The position numbers and the translations under genes were made by a program. A stretch of 64,000 nt of DNA from NCBI GenBank assembly GCA_027484145.1, contig JAIXUH010000026.1:186001-250000 (forward strand). Reading direction: 5' to 3'. The DNA is from Rhodobacter sp. Its GTDB lineage: Bacteria; Pseudomonadota; Alphaproteobacteria; Rhodobacterales; Rhodobacteraceae. Shown one piece after another: positions 53,384-62,998 of this stretch (the stretch's first letter is position 1; each line of letters starts with the position of its first letter). Below the pieces are notes generated by a model, which was not told where the DNA came from, made no database searches, and worked only from the letters and a program-made list of their open reading frames with translations.

Positions 53384-54309
53384 CCGGTGTAAAGCACGAT
53401 CTTGCCGGTCATGCGCCCCGCCTCGCTGGCCAGATGCGCGCGCGCCGCATCATTCAGGCTGAATTCGGCCCCGATCAGCGGGCGCACCTGCCCAAGGTCC
53501 ACGAGTCCGGCCAATTGGGTCAGGATGGCGGCATTTGGTTGGATGAACACAAAGGCGCTGCGCTTGCCTTCGGCACGGGCGCGATCCTCGGACGGGCGGT
53601 CGGTGATCGACACAAGGATGCCATTGGGCCTGAGCGTTGCCCAGGACGCCGCCTGCACCGCGCCGCCCACGGTGTCGAACACAACATCCATATCCTTGGC
53701 CTGTTTGGCAAAATCGCCTGCGGTGTAGTCAATCACCTCATCCGCGCCCAGCGATTTGACCAGCGCCATCTTGGCCGTGGATGCTGTCGCTGTGACATGC
53801 GCCCCGCGCGATTTCGCCAGTTGAATCGCGATGGACCCGACGCCGCCCGCCCCGGCATGGATCAGCACGCGCTGCCCCTGTGACAGACCACCCGCCGTGA
53901 ACAGGGCTTCCCATGCGGTGATGGACACCAGCGGCAGCGACGCGGCCTCGACATGGCTGATCGTGCTGGGCTTGAAGGCGATCTCGCTTTCGCGCACCGC
54001 CACATATTCGGCATAGGTGCCGTTGCGGGCAATATCGGGGCGGGAATACACGGCATCCCCCGGTTTGAAGGCCGTGACAGCCGTTCCGACCCGTTCAACC
54101 ACACCAGAGACATCCCAGCCCAAGGTCAGCGGCATGGCATAGGGGATCATCTCTTTCAGATAGCCCGCGCGGATCTTCCAGTCGACCGGGTTGACCGAGG
54201 CAGCGACGGCCCGGATCAGCACATCATCGTCGTTCAACACCGGCATCGGGGCATCTTCAATCTGAATGCGGTTTGCATCGCCATAGGCGTGAATACGGGC
54301 AGCTTTCAT
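53374..54309 (-). CDS. NADP-dependent zinc-free alcohol dehydrogenase / quinone oxidoreductase
   Basis: A 311-residue MDR family protein. It starts MKAARIHAYGDANRIQIED; ASVNPVDWKIRAGYL is the quinone-reductase entry motif; HAGAGGVGSIAIQLAKSRGA is the NADP Rossmann loop. Zinc-ligand Cys residues are absent, placing it in the QOR group. Its end overlaps the LysR gene by 10 bases on the opposite strand. Confidence 0.88.
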   Translation of the reverse strand: MKAARIHAYGDANRIQIEDAPMPVLNDDDVLIRAVAASVNPVDWKIRAGYLKEMIPYAMPLTLGWDVSGVVERVGTAVTAFKPGDAVYSRPDIARNGTYAEYVAVRESEIAFKPSTISHVEAASLPLVSITAWEALFTAGGLSQGQRVLIHAGAGGVGSIAIQLAKSRGAHVTATASTAKMALVKSLGADEVIDYTAGDFAKQAKDMDVVFDTVGGAVQAASWATLRPNGILVSITDRPSEDRARAEGKRSAFVFIQPNAAILTQLAGLVDLGQVRPLIGAEFSLNDAARAHLASEAGRMTGKIVLYTGQP

Positions 54310-54445
54310 GGCTTTTCCTTTTCAAACAGGACGAAACGGCCCATCGGCGGGCGTCAGGCGTCCTTCTGCCATCGACATGGCGCGTTGCAGCGTGCGGAAC
54401 AAGCGACTCTCACGTGAGTGTGCGCGGGATTGGCGTTATCGGCGG

Positions 54446-55150
54446 TCAGGCAAAGGCCGCTTCCAAGGCCATCTCGACCATGGCGCCAAAACTGCGCTCA
54501 CGCATATCAGCGGGCAGGGCTTCGTTGGTCAGGATATGGTCCGAGATGGTCAGCACCGCCAAGGCGCGGCGCTGATAGCGGGCGGCCAGCATGTAAAGCT
54601 CCGCCGCCTCCATTTCGACGCACAGGGTGCCATGGCGCTGCAACTGGTGCGACAGGTCTTCGCGTTCGTCATAAAAGGTGTCCGAGGAATAGATGCCGCC
54701 CACATGCACCGGCACGCCGATCTTTTGGGCGGCGGCATGGGCGGCCGACATCAGCCCGAAGTCGGCACAGGGCGCAAAGTTCAGGTCACGGAAGATCGAT
54801 TGCGACGGCGACCCATAGGTCGATGCCGATTGCGCGATCACCACATCGCGGACCTTTACATGGTACTGCAGGGCCCCGGCAGAGCCGATGCGGATCAGCG
54901 TCTGCGCGCCATAATCCTTCATCAGTTCCGTGGCATAGATTGACATCGACGGCATGCCCATACCGGACCCGTGGATCGTGACCCGGTGGCCCCGCCACGT
55001 GCCGGTATAGCCCAACATGCCGCGCACCTCGTTCACCAGCACGGGGTTTTCAAGGTAGGTCTGCGCGGCCCAGCGGGCGCGGTACGGGTCGCCCGGCAGC
55101 AATACGGTTTCGGCAATCTCGCCCGGCTTTGCCCCAATGTGAACGGTCAT
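54446..55150 (-). CDS. deoD: Purine nucleoside phosphorylase DeoD-type
   Basis: A 234-residue hexameric-type PNP. It has the start [25 protein letters not shown] with the phosphate-binding Gly and Arg, [27 protein letters not shown], and [13 protein letters not shown] that binds ribose. It splits purine nucleosides with phosphate in salvage. A basic or AT-rich operon partner is not seen. Confidence 0.95.
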   Translation of the reverse strand: MTVHIGAKPGEIAETVLLPGDPYRARWAAQTYLENPVLVNEVRGMLGYTGTWRGHRVTIHGSGMGMPSMSIYATELMKDYGAQTLIRIGSAGALQYHVKVRDVVIAQSASTYGSPSQSIFRDLNFAPCADFGLMSAAHAAAQKIGVPVHVGGIYSSDTFYDEREDLSHQLQRHGTLCVEMEAAELYMLAARYQRRALAVLTISDHILTNEALPADMRERSFGAMVEMALEAAFA

Positions 55151-55254
55151 CTGTCTTGCTCCCAGCCTGCGCCTGCGCGGATAACATCCTGTCGACTGCC
55201 ATTAACAGGGCCTGTGGGGGCAGGTGCAAGGGGGGCTGCGCGAAAGGCGCGGCT

Positions 55255-55611
55255 CTAGTTCGTCTGCCAGCCAGAGGCAAAGCCGGAGGCATTGGGGCAG
55301 AAGGCCGCGTCATCCGGACGGGCGTCTGTGCCCCTGCCGATGACCCGCGCGCACTTCGACCGGTCCGCGCAGGCGCCGCAAACCTCCAGCCGTTCTATCC
55401 ATGTGCCGTGATCGGTTTTGAGCTGCCGTTCGGTCAGGCCAAAAATCTTGCCCATGGCAACCAAGCGTTCAGGCACATCTTGAGGCATGCGCAGAAAATT
55501 CAGCACCTGATCCCGGCTCATGCCCAGATCGGCAAGGTCGCGTTCGGTCAGGGCATCAGCGGCCTTACCATCGCGCCAGCGGTTCAGCATGGACTTGTAT
55601 CGCTCCAGCAT
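55255..55611 (-). CDS. DUF6455 family protein
   Basis: A 118-residue protein. LTERDLADLGMSRDQVLNFLRMP is a helical DUF1127-like segment; the C-terminal CGACADRSKCARVIG and FCPNASGF are the Cys signature of DUF6455, probably a small metal or haem site. The start at 55611 follows GGGAGG. Function unknown; frequent in Rhodobacterales. Confidence 0.8.
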   Translation of the reverse strand: MLERYKSMLNRWRDGKAADALTERDLADLGMSRDQVLNFLRMPQDVPERLVAMGKIFGLTERQLKTDHGTWIERLEVCGACADRSKCARVIGRGTDARPDDAAFCPNASGFASGWQTN

Positions 55612-55748
55612 CGCATCCTCCCTGAGTTCGGTATCACCCTGAACAGGAACGGCTGGGCGCGCCTTGATCTGGCGCAAAGACCGGCACCAGAACGGAGGGG
55701 ATTACCTGACCAATCGGGTCGGGTGGTGCGACAAAGGTCCGGGTTGGA

Positions 55749-57707
55749 CTATTCTGCCGCCATCGGGGCGCGATCGACCAGCCCCACGATGTCCATCATG
55801 ATGCGGTTCAACTCGAAATCCTTGGGGGTATAGACGGCGGCCACGCCCATGGCGCGCAGGGCGGTGGCGTCGTCCTCGGGGATGATGCCACCCACCACGA
55901 CGGGCACATGGCCAAGACCGGCCTCGCGCATCAGGGCAAGGGTTTCGCGGATCAGCGGGATATGGCTGCCTGACAGGATCGACAGGCCCACCACATGCGC
56001 CTCTTGGTCGACGGCGGCGTTCACGATTTCCGAAGGCGTCAGGCGGATGCCTTCGTAGTGGATATCCATGCCGCAATCGCGGGCGCGGGCGGCGATCTGT
56101 TCGGCCCCGTTGGAATGGCCATCCAAGCCCGGCTTGCCGACAAGGAATTTCAACTGGCGGCCAAGTTTTGAGGAGACAGCGGCCACAGCCTCACGGATCG
56201 GCTCCAGCCCTTCGGTCCGGTTTGAGGGGCTGCGCGAGACGCCCGTGGGGGCGCGGTATTCGCCAAATGCGGCGCGGATCACGGCGCCCCATTCGCCTGT
56301 GGTCACGCCCGCGCGGGCGCAGGCGATTGAGGCGGTCATGATATTGGCGCCACTCTGCGCGTCGCTGCGCAGCGCTGCGAGCGCGGCCTCGACAGCCGCG
56401 GCGCTGCGGGCCCCACGCCACGCCTGCAGGCGGGCGATCTGGTCGGCCTCGGCCTCGGGGTCGGCCATCATGATGGACCCATCGCCTGTGGTCAGGGGCG
56501 AGGGTTCGGTGGTGGTAAAGCGGTTCACGCCGACCACAGTGGTTTCCTTGGATTCGATGCGGGCGATGCGGTCAGCGTTCGCCTCAACCAACCGGCCTTT
56601 CATGTATTCAATGGCGGCCACAGCGCCACCCATCGCGTCGATTTGTGCCAGTTCAGTGCGGGCCCCTTCCTTGAGCGCGGTCACCTTGCGGTCAATCGCG
56701 GGGTTGCCGTCGAAGAGATCGTCATATTCCAGAAGGTCCGTCTCATAGGCGAGGATCTGCTGCATCCGCAGCGACCACTGCTGATCCCATGGGCGGGGCA
56801 GGCCAAGCGCCTCGTTCCACGCAGGCAGTTGCACAGCGCGGGCGCGGGCGTTTTTCGACAGGGTCACCGCCAGCATTTCAATCAGGATGCGGTAGACGTT
56901 GTTTTCGGGCTGCGGTTCGGTCAGGCCAAGGGAGTTCACCTGCACGCCATAGCGAAAGCGACGGTATTTGGCGTCTGTGATGCCGTAGCGGTGTTCGCAA
57001 ATCTCATCCCACAGATCGACGAAGGCGCGCATCTTGCAGAGTTCGGTCACAAAGCGGATGCCTGCGTTCACGAAGAAACTGATGCGGCCCACCATGCTGG
57101 GGAAATCGGCGGGGGCGACCTTGGTCTTCAGGTCATCCAGCACGGCGCAGGCGGTGGCGAGCGCGAAGGCCAGTTCCTGTTCCGGCGTGGCCCCGGCCTC
57201 TTGCAGGTGATAGCTGCAGATGTTCATCGGGTTCCACTTGGGCAGATGTTCGCGGGTATAGGCCGCGACATCGGTGATCATGCGCAAGGAGGGTTTCGGC
57301 GGGCAGATATAGGTGCCGCGGCTGAGGTATTCCTTGATGATGTCATTCTGCACGGTGCCGTTCAGGGCGGCGATGTCTGCGCCCTGTTCCTCGGCCACCG
57401 CGATATAAAGCGCCAAGAGCCACGGGGCGGTGGCGTTGATGGTCATCGAGGTGTTCATCTGGTCGAGCGGGATATCGGCAAAGAGCGTGCGCATATCGCC
57501 CAAGTGCGCGACGGGCACGCCGACCTTGCCAACCTCGCCCGCAGCAAGCTTGTGGTCACTGTCATAGCCGGTCTGGGTAGGCAGATCGAAGGCGACAGAG
57601 AGACCCGTCTGCCCCTTGGACAGGTTGTTGCGATACAGCGCATTCGATGCCTTTGCCGTGGAATGGCCGGCATAGGTGCGGAAAAGCCAGGGGGCGTCTT
57701 TGGTCAT
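55749..57707 (-). CDS. ecm: Ethylmalonyl-CoA mutase
   Basis: A 652-residue B12-dependent mutase converting ethylmalonyl-CoA to methylsuccinyl-CoA. The barrel has WLFRTYAGHSTAKASNALYRNNL (start), GLSVAFDLPTQTGYDSDH and NTSMTINATAPWLLALY; the C-terminal B12 domain has KPGLDGHSNGAEQIAARA (D-x-H-x2-G, the cobalt-ligand His) and GLSILSGSH. The single-polypeptide form without a second subunit and the neighbouring ccr separate it from methylmalonyl-CoA mutase. Confidence 0.94.
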   Translation of the reverse strand: MTKDAPWLFRTYAGHSTAKASNALYRNNLSKGQTGLSVAFDLPTQTGYDSDHKLAAGEVGKVGVPVAHLGDMRTLFADIPLDQMNTSMTINATAPWLLALYIAVAEEQGADIAALNGTVQNDIIKEYLSRGTYICPPKPSLRMITDVAAYTREHLPKWNPMNICSYHLQEAGATPEQELAFALATACAVLDDLKTKVAPADFPSMVGRISFFVNAGIRFVTELCKMRAFVDLWDEICEHRYGITDAKYRRFRYGVQVNSLGLTEPQPENNVYRILIEMLAVTLSKNARARAVQLPAWNEALGLPRPWDQQWSLRMQQILAYETDLLEYDDLFDGNPAIDRKVTALKEGARTELAQIDAMGGAVAAIEYMKGRLVEANADRIARIESKETTVVGVNRFTTTEPSPLTTGDGSIMMADPEAEADQIARLQAWRGARSAAAVEAALAALRSDAQSGANIMTASIACARAGVTTGEWGAVIRAAFGEYRAPTGVSRSPSNRTEGLEPIREAVAAVSSKLGRQLKFLVGKPGLDGHSNGAEQIAARARDCGMDIHYEGIRLTPSEIVNAAVDQEAHVVGLSILSGSHIPLIRETLALMREAGLGHVPVVVGGIIPEDDATALRAMGVAAVYTPKDFELNRIMMDIVGLVDRAPMAAE

Positions 57708-57822
57708 GGCATGCTCCGGTGAATCATTGCTCGCAACTTTGTTTCGTCATTGGTCAGATAGGCGAAATATTATGGCGGTGTCAATTCGCTGCATTGCGGC
57801 ATCGTCTGATTTTTGCGGCAGA

Positions 57823-57884
57823 GGGGGCGCTGCCCCCGCCGCGCGTGCCGCGCGGCCCCCCCGGGATATTTGGAGAAGGGGAAA
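57823..57884. repeat. Dispersed GC-hairpin repeat, copy C
   Basis: GGGGGCGCTGCCCCC, a second GC-rich stem and CCCGGGATATTTGGAGAAG repeat the layout of the 8129 element almost exactly. It lies between ecm and the divergent acyltransferase gene. Confidence 0.65.
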
Positions 57885-57921
57885 TGATTGATCGCGCCCT
57901 GCGATCGGATAGGTTGAGGGC

Positions 57922-59277
57922 ATGTTCCAGACGATAGATGTTCCGGTATGGTTGCTTGTGGTTGCCGGTGTGCTGGCGGCCATGTCTGCCTTGGAGCGGA
58001 TCATCGGGCCCGGTCTGCGCTGGCTGATGCGCGGACGGGTCGAGCGGGTGGTGGCGCGCGTGAATGCGCGGCTGGAGCGCAAGGTTGAGCCGTTCAAGCT
58101 GATGCGCCGCAAGGATATGGTGGTGCGGCTGCTGTATGACCCGGCGGTGCTGGAGGCCGTGGGCGAGCATGCGGCCGCAACTGGCGTGCCGGGCGAGGTC
58201 GCGCTGGAGGAAGCGCGCGGCTATGCGCGCGAGATTGTTCCGGGGTTTTCGACGCTGTTCTATTTCGGGTTTGCCACACGGGCGGCGCGGGCCCTGTCGC
58301 GCGTGTTTTTCCGGGTGCGTGTCGGGCAGGTGGCGCAGGAATTGTCGGACATCGACGCAAGGGCCACGGTGATCTTTGTGATGAATCACCGCAGCAACAT
58401 GGACTATGTGCTGGTGACATGGCTGGTGTCGGGGCGGGCGGCGATTTCCTATGCAGTGGGGGAATGGGCGCGGGTCTGGCCTCTGGCGCCGCTGATCCGG
58501 TCGATGGGCGCTTATTTCATCCGGCGAGGCAGCCGCAACGCGCTCTATCGCCGGGTGCTGGCGCGCTATGTGCAGATGGCCACCGCCGAAGGCACGACGC
58601 AGGCGATATTTCCCGAGGGGGGGCTGAGCCTGAATGGCCGGGTTGGAGCGGCGAAGATGGGGCTTTTGTCCTATATCGTGGGCGATTTCGATCCTCGGGG
58701 CCGAGACGTGGTCTTTGTGCCGGTTGGGTTGGCCTATGACCGGGTGCTGGAGGACGGCTTGCTTGTCGCGGCCGCCCGCACGGGCGAACGGCGGTTCCGG
58801 CCACGGTTGCTGCGTGTGGCGTGGGAAGCGCTGCGCATTGCCATCAAGCGGGCGGGCGGGCGGCTGTTCCTGTTCGGAACGGCGGCGGCTGGCTTTGGGC
58901 CGCCCCTTTCGTTGCGGGCGCATCTTGCCACGGGCGGAGATGTCGAATCCCTTGGTGCGCGTCTGATGGGCGAGGTGGAGCGGGTGGTGCCCATCCTGCC
59001 GGTGCCCCTTGTGGCGGCGTCGTTGACGCTGGGAATACCCCCGGCTGAATTGGTGGCGCGTCTGGGTGATATGGGGGCGGTGCTGAAACTGCCGCCGGGG
59101 GGCGTGGCGCAGGCCGAAACCGATGGCCGGGCGATGCTGCAGTTGCGCGGCGTTCTGGATGCGTCCGGGCAGCCGGACCCGGCGCGCGCAGATGTGCTGG
59201 CCTTTTACGCGGCCTCGGTGCTGCAACGGCTTGAACCGGTGTCTACGGCGGAACATTCTGCGGCGCGGCAGACATAA
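57922..59277 (+). CDS. Glycerol-3-phosphate / lysophosphatidate acyltransferase family protein
   Basis: A 451-residue acyltransferase with an N-terminal membrane span (VPVWLLVVAGVLAAMSAL). The PlsC-type motifs are VMNHRSNMDYVLV (H-x4-D, near residues 153-165), GAYFIRRGSRNALYRRVL and IFPEGGLSLNGR. The C-terminal half is longer than in PlsC and is closer to PlsB-like proteins. It acylates a glycerophosphate substrate in phospholipid synthesis; the exact acceptor is unclear. Confidence 0.83.
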   Translation: MFQTIDVPVWLLVVAGVLAAMSALERIIGPGLRWLMRGRVERVVARVNARLERKVEPFKLMRRKDMVVRLLYDPAVLEAVGEHAAATGVPGEVALEEARGYAREIVPGFSTLFYFGFATRAARALSRVFFRVRVGQVAQELSDIDARATVIFVMNHRSNMDYVLVTWLVSGRAAISYAVGEWARVWPLAPLIRSMGAYFIRRGSRNALYRRVLARYVQMATAEGTTQAIFPEGGLSLNGRVGAAKMGLLSYIVGDFDPRGRDVVFVPVGLAYDRVLEDGLLVAAARTGERRFRPRLLRVAWEALRIAIKRAGGRLFLFGTAAAGFGPPLSLRAHLATGGDVESLGARLMGEVERVVPILPVPLVAASLTLGIPPAELVARLGDMGAVLKLPPGGVAQAETDGRAMLQLRGVLDASGQPDPARADVLAFYAASVLQRLEPVSTAEHSAARQT

Positions 59278-59388
59278 AATTACAAAACAGACCAAAATTG
59301 TATTGCAATATTGCGTGGCCATTCCTATTCCTAGGCCATCGCGCGCCGATTCTGCGGTGCGGCACAACTTTGATCCCGGAGGATACCC

Positions 59389-60681
59389 ATGGCTTTGGAC
59401 ACGCTAGCCGCGATTGCCGCCTATGATGCGCCCAAGAAAGACCTGTATGAGATCGGTGAGATGCCGCCTTTGGGGCACGTTCCCAAGCAGATGTATGCTT
59501 GGGCCATCCGCCGCGAACGCCATGGCGAGCCTGAGGTTGCCATGCAGCAGGAGGTTGTCGACACTTGGGCCATCGACAGCAACGAGGTTCTGGTGTTGGT
59601 GATGGCGGCCGGGGTGAATTACAACGGGGTCTGGGCGGGTCTGGGCGTGCCGATCAGCCCCTTTGACGGCCACAAGCAGCCCTTCCACATTGCCGGATCG
59701 GATGCTTCGGGCATTGTCTGGGCGGTGGGCGACAAGGTTAAGCGCTGGAAGGTCGGGGATGAGGTGGTGATCCACTGCAATCAGGACGACGGCGACGACG
59801 AGGATTGCAACGGGGGCGACCCGATGTATTCGCCCAGCCAGCGGATCTGGGGCTATGAGACGCCTGACGGGTCGTTCGCCCAGTTCACGCGCGTGCAGGC
59901 ACAGCAGTTGATGCCGCGGCCCAAGCACCTGACGTGGGAGGAATCGGCCTGCTATACCCTGACGCTGGCCACCGCCTACCGGATGCTGTTCGGTCATGAG
60001 CCGCATGATCTGAAGCCCGGTCAGAACGTGCTGGTCTGGGGCGCGTCGGGGGGCCTTGGATCCTATGCCATTCAGTTGATCAACACCGCGGGCGGCAATG
60101 CCATCGGGGTCATCAGTGACGAATCGAAGCGCGCCTTCGTGATGTCGATGGGCGCAAAGGGCGTGATCAACCGCAATGAGTTCAAGTGCTGGGGGCAGAT
60201 GCCCACGGTAAACACGCCCGAGTACAATGACTGGCTGAAAGAGGCGCGCAAGTTCGGCAAGGCGATCTGGGACATCACCGGCAAGGGCGTGAACGTGGAC
60301 ATGGTGTTCGAGCACCCCGGCGAGGCGACCTTTCCGGTGTCGGCGCTGGTGTGCAAGAAGGGTGGCATGGTGGTGATCTGTGCGGGCACCACGGGTTTCA
60401 ACTGCACCTTTGACGTGCGCTATATGTGGATGCACCAGAAGCGTCTGCAGGGCAGCCACTTTGCCCACCTGAAGCAGGCGGCGGCAGCGAACAAACTGAT
60501 GTGCGAGCGGCGGCTTGACCCTTGCATGTCGGAGGTGTTCCCATGGGGCGATATTCCAAAATCGCACACCAAGATGCTGCGCAATCAGCACAAGCCGGGC
60601 AACATGGCCGTGCTTGTGCAGGCCCCGCGCGCCGGGTTGCGGACCTTTGACGACACGCTGGAAGCCAGCCGCGGCCTGTGA
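59389..60681 (+). CDS. ccr: Crotonyl-CoA carboxylase/reductase
   Basis: A 430-residue MDR enzyme that reduces crotonyl-CoA with NADPH and fixes CO2 to give ethylmalonyl-CoA, the key step of the pathway. YEIGEMPPLGHVPKQMYAWAIRRERHGEP is the Ccr-specific start, VMAAGVNYNGVWAGLG follows, VWGASGGLGSYAIQLINTAGG is the nucleotide site, and FEHPGEATFPVSALVC and HFAHLKQAAAAN are late Ccr blocks. GGAGG precedes the ATG. A strong terminator follows. Confidence 0.97.
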   Translation: MALDTLAAIAAYDAPKKDLYEIGEMPPLGHVPKQMYAWAIRRERHGEPEVAMQQEVVDTWAIDSNEVLVLVMAAGVNYNGVWAGLGVPISPFDGHKQPFHIAGSDASGIVWAVGDKVKRWKVGDEVVIHCNQDDGDDEDCNGGDPMYSPSQRIWGYETPDGSFAQFTRVQAQQLMPRPKHLTWEESACYTLTLATAYRMLFGHEPHDLKPGQNVLVWGASGGLGSYAIQLINTAGGNAIGVISDESKRAFVMSMGAKGVINRNEFKCWGQMPTVNTPEYNDWLKEARKFGKAIWDITGKGVNVDMVFEHPGEATFPVSALVCKKGGMVVICAGTTGFNCTFDVRYMWMHQKRLQGSHFAHLKQAAAANKLMCERRLDPCMSEVFPWGDIPKSHTKMLRNQHKPGNMAVLVQAPRAGLRTFDDTLEASRGL

Positions 60682-60716
60682 CCGCGCCGAGCTGACACGA
60701 AACGCTCGGCAGATAA

Positions 60717-60754
60717 CCGCCAGAAGCTAAGCTTCTGGCGGCACTGTTTTGTTT
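60717..60754 (+). terminator. Rho-independent terminator after ccr
   Basis: A perfect 12-bp inverted repeat, CCGCCAGAAGCT / AGCTTCTGGCGG around one A, is followed by CACTGTTTTGTTTT. Confidence 0.85.
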
Positions 60755-60852
60755 TCGCTGAATACATTTCAATTTAAGGTTGAGACGCGCCTATACTCGG
60801 GAGAATCGTCAGATTAGGCTGGTTCAGGACAACCGCATTTTCGGATGACGCC

Positions 60853-61035
60853 ATGAAGCATGACTGGATCTTCGACGTGCTGGAAGACCTTCGGTCTTAT
60901 GCCCAGAGGAACGGATTGTCTGCGACGGCGGCCAAGGCCGAAGAAGCCCTGCGCACGGCGCGTGCCGAAATCGAGGCAGAAGGTATTCCACGCCGCGGTG
61001 GCACGGGTTTGCCGTCAAAGGGCCGCCCGAACTGA
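60853..61035 (+). CDS. Small conserved hypothetical protein
   Basis: A 60-residue soluble protein: MKHDWIFDVLEDLRSYAQRNG, a helical centre with many Ala, and a basic tail. MKHDWI-L-DVL-DLR starts are common to small Rhodobacterales proteins of this size. Function unknown. It precedes the helicase gene by 49 bp. Confidence 0.7.
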   Translation: MKHDWIFDVLEDLRSYAQRNGLSATAAKAEEALRTARAEIEAEGIPRRGGTGLPSKGRPN

Positions 61036-61084
61036 TCCGGTTGCGTCTGGCATCTGCGCCGGCAAGCCCTTATGGTCGCGGCCC

Positions 61085-62644
61085 ATGACACCCTCCCCCG
61101 CCCGCGTCACGGCTACCCTGACCCTGTCTGATGATCAGGCCGAAGCGCATGACCGCGTGGCGGCCGAATTGCTTGTGGCGGGCATCGATCTTGAGGGCGG
61201 CGGTCTGGAGCCGCCGGGTGAGGGCAAGTCTGCCGTGCTGGCCGTCATGGGCAAGGCCGGGTCCGGCAAGACGATGCTGCTTGCGGAACTGACCAAGGCG
61301 ATGATCGCAGCGGGGGTCGATGTGATCTCGGGCGATTATGAGGGGAAAAAGCGCAAAGACCGCCGCACCCTTGCGATTCTGGCCCCGACGAACAAGGCGG
61401 CCAGCGTGCTGCGGATGCGCGGCGTGCCGGCCACGACGATTCACCGTATCCTCTACACGCCGGTCTATGACCCGCAGTATGAACGGATCGCCGAATGGCT
61501 GACCGGCGCCGGGACCCGCCCCGAAGTGGAAGGGCTGGCCGATACGGCGCTGGACCGGGCCTTTGCGTTTTTCCAGCAGGTGGCGTCGATCCCGGGAGCG
61601 CTTGCGGCCGCCGGATTGCGCGGATCGGATTTCATCAAGGGCTGGAAACGGCGGGATGAGCCGCTGGATGTGGGCTTTATCGACGAAAGCAGCATGCTGG
61701 ACGAACGCCAGTTTGATGACCTGCGCGAGATTTTCCCGACGCTTGTGCTGTTTGGTGACCCGGCGCAGCTGGCCCCGGTTGGGCAATCGGGCAGCATGGT
61801 CTTTGACAAGATGGCCGACAGCCGCAAGCTGATTTTGAGCCGTATCCACCGGCAGGCGCAGGATAACCCGATTCTGGACCTTGCCCATGCCTTGGCCGAT
61901 GACCGGCTGGGGTTTGAGGATTTCGAAGCGATGGTGGAAGCTGCTGCCCGCAAGGATGATCGGGTGGTCTGGGCCGAAAGGGCAGATGCCGACCTGATGG
62001 CGCGCAGCCCGGTTCTGGTCTGGCGCAATGCCACACGGATCCGGCTGATCACGGCCTTTCGCGCCGCCCAAGGTGCGCCGGAAGACCAGTTGCTGCCCGG
62101 CGAGCCGCTGATTTGCGATGGCATCGAATTGCCGCTGAAGCACCGCAAAAAGCGGATTGACCTTGAGGCGCGCGGCCTGATCAAGGGGGCGCAGGTCATC
62201 TATCTTGGTCCCGGCAGCCGTGATGGTTTTGCCAAACTGCATGTGGTGGGGGCAGAAGACCCGCAGGTGTCCGCCGCCAGCATCATCAAGATCGAAAGAC
62301 CGGATGAGGAAGAACCCTTTATCCCGCAAGCCGCCAAGATGGGGGCCGCCTTTCTGCATGGCGCGGCCGTGACCATCCACAAGGCACAAGGCAGCCAATG
62401 GGAAAATGTGCAGGTCTTTGCGCCCGATCTTTTCGCCGCCGCACAGGCCGGCCGAAGCGAAGCCGGACTGCCGCTGTGGAAGCGTCTGGCTTACGTCGCG
62501 ATCACGCGGGCCGAAAAGCGGCTGTTCTGGGTGGTGCGCAACCGTCTGGCGCGGCCAAGGTTTGCCCTGTCGGTCGATGACTTGCGCCCGGCCTCGGTTC
62601 CCTTGGTGCTGACGCCGGATCAGGGGCGCGACGCGGCGGGCTAG
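61085..62644 (+). CDS. RecD/UvrD-like ATP-dependent helicase
   Basis: A 519-residue superfamily 1 helicase. Walker A is MGKAGSGKTMLL (near residues 54-65), motif Ia is LAPTNKAASVLRMRG, Walker B is FIDESSMLDE, motif III is LFGDPAQLAPVGQSGSM, motif IV-V region is SRIHRQAQDNP, and motif VI is LAYVAITRAEKRL preceded by HKAQGSQWENVQV. It is shorter than RecD2 and lacks nuclease parts; resembles stand-alone AAA_30/UvrD_C_2 proteins probably acting in DNA repair. Confidence 0.87.
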   Translation: MTPSPARVTATLTLSDDQAEAHDRVAAELLVAGIDLEGGGLEPPGEGKSAVLAVMGKAGSGKTMLLAELTKAMIAAGVDVISGDYEGKKRKDRRTLAILAPTNKAASVLRMRGVPATTIHRILYTPVYDPQYERIAEWLTGAGTRPEVEGLADTALDRAFAFFQQVASIPGALAAAGLRGSDFIKGWKRRDEPLDVGFIDESSMLDERQFDDLREIFPTLVLFGDPAQLAPVGQSGSMVFDKMADSRKLILSRIHRQAQDNPILDLAHALADDRLGFEDFEAMVEAAARKDDRVVWAERADADLMARSPVLVWRNATRIRLITAFRAAQGAPEDQLLPGEPLICDGIELPLKHRKKRIDLEARGLIKGAQVIYLGPGSRDGFAKLHVVGAEDPQVSAASIIKIERPDEEEPFIPQAAKMGAAFLHGAAVTIHKAQGSQWENVQVFAPDLFAAAQAGRSEAGLPLWKRLAYVAITRAEKRLFWVVRNRLARPRFALSVDDLRPASVPLVLTPDQGRDAAG

Positions 62645-62647
62645 GGC

Positions 62648-62670
62648 CAAGTTCCCGCTGCGGGAACTTG
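62648..62670. repeat. Inverted repeat after helicase gene
   Basis: CAAGTTCCCGC and GCGGGAACTTG are exact 11-bp arms around a single T. It starts 3 bases after the helicase stop and may act in termination or mRNA protection together with the next palindrome. Confidence 0.75.
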
Positions 62671-62671
62671 A

Positions 62672-62693
62672 CAAAAGTTTTCGAAAACTTTTG
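62672..62693. repeat. Perfect 22-bp palindrome
   Basis: The half CAAAAGTTTTC is followed directly by GAAAACTTTTG, a perfect palindrome with no loop, 1 base after the previous inverted repeat. The AAGTT...AACTT core is shared with the first repeat, so they look like a composite element. Confidence 0.75.
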
Positions 62694-62752
62694 CCCGCCC
62701 TTGCGGATACGGTGCCAACCGCTACCCTTGCCTTCAGTCCAAGGAGACCCCG

Positions 62753-62989
62753 ATGCGCTGCGTTTTTGTCCAGTTCCGCTGCACCCCCGGCAAGACTTAT
62801 GAGGTGGCCAATGCCATCTGGGACCGCGAAGCGGTGTCGGAGATGTATTCGACCAGTGGTGAATATGACCTGATCGCCAAGGTCTACATTCCCGACGAGG
62901 AGGATGTGGGCCATTACCTGTCGTCGCGCCTGTTCGACATTCCGGGCATCGTCAAGACGTTGACCACGATGACGTTCAAGGCATTCTGA
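62753..62989 (+). CDS. Stand-alone Lrp/AsnC ligand-binding (RAM) domain protein
   Basis: A 78-residue protein equal to the C-terminal RAM domain of Lrp/AsnC without the DNA-binding helix-turn-helix: VFVQFRCTPGKTYEVANAI, SGEYDLIAKVYIPDEED and GIVKTLTTMTFKAF. Such proteins form amino-acid-sensing oligomers and can modulate partner regulators. AAGGAG precedes the ATG. Confidence 0.88.
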   Translation: MRCVFVQFRCTPGKTYEVANAIWDREAVSEMYSTSGEYDLIAKVYIPDEEDVGHYLSSRLFDIPGIVKTLTTMTFKAF

Positions 62990-62998
62990 CCCGACCTT

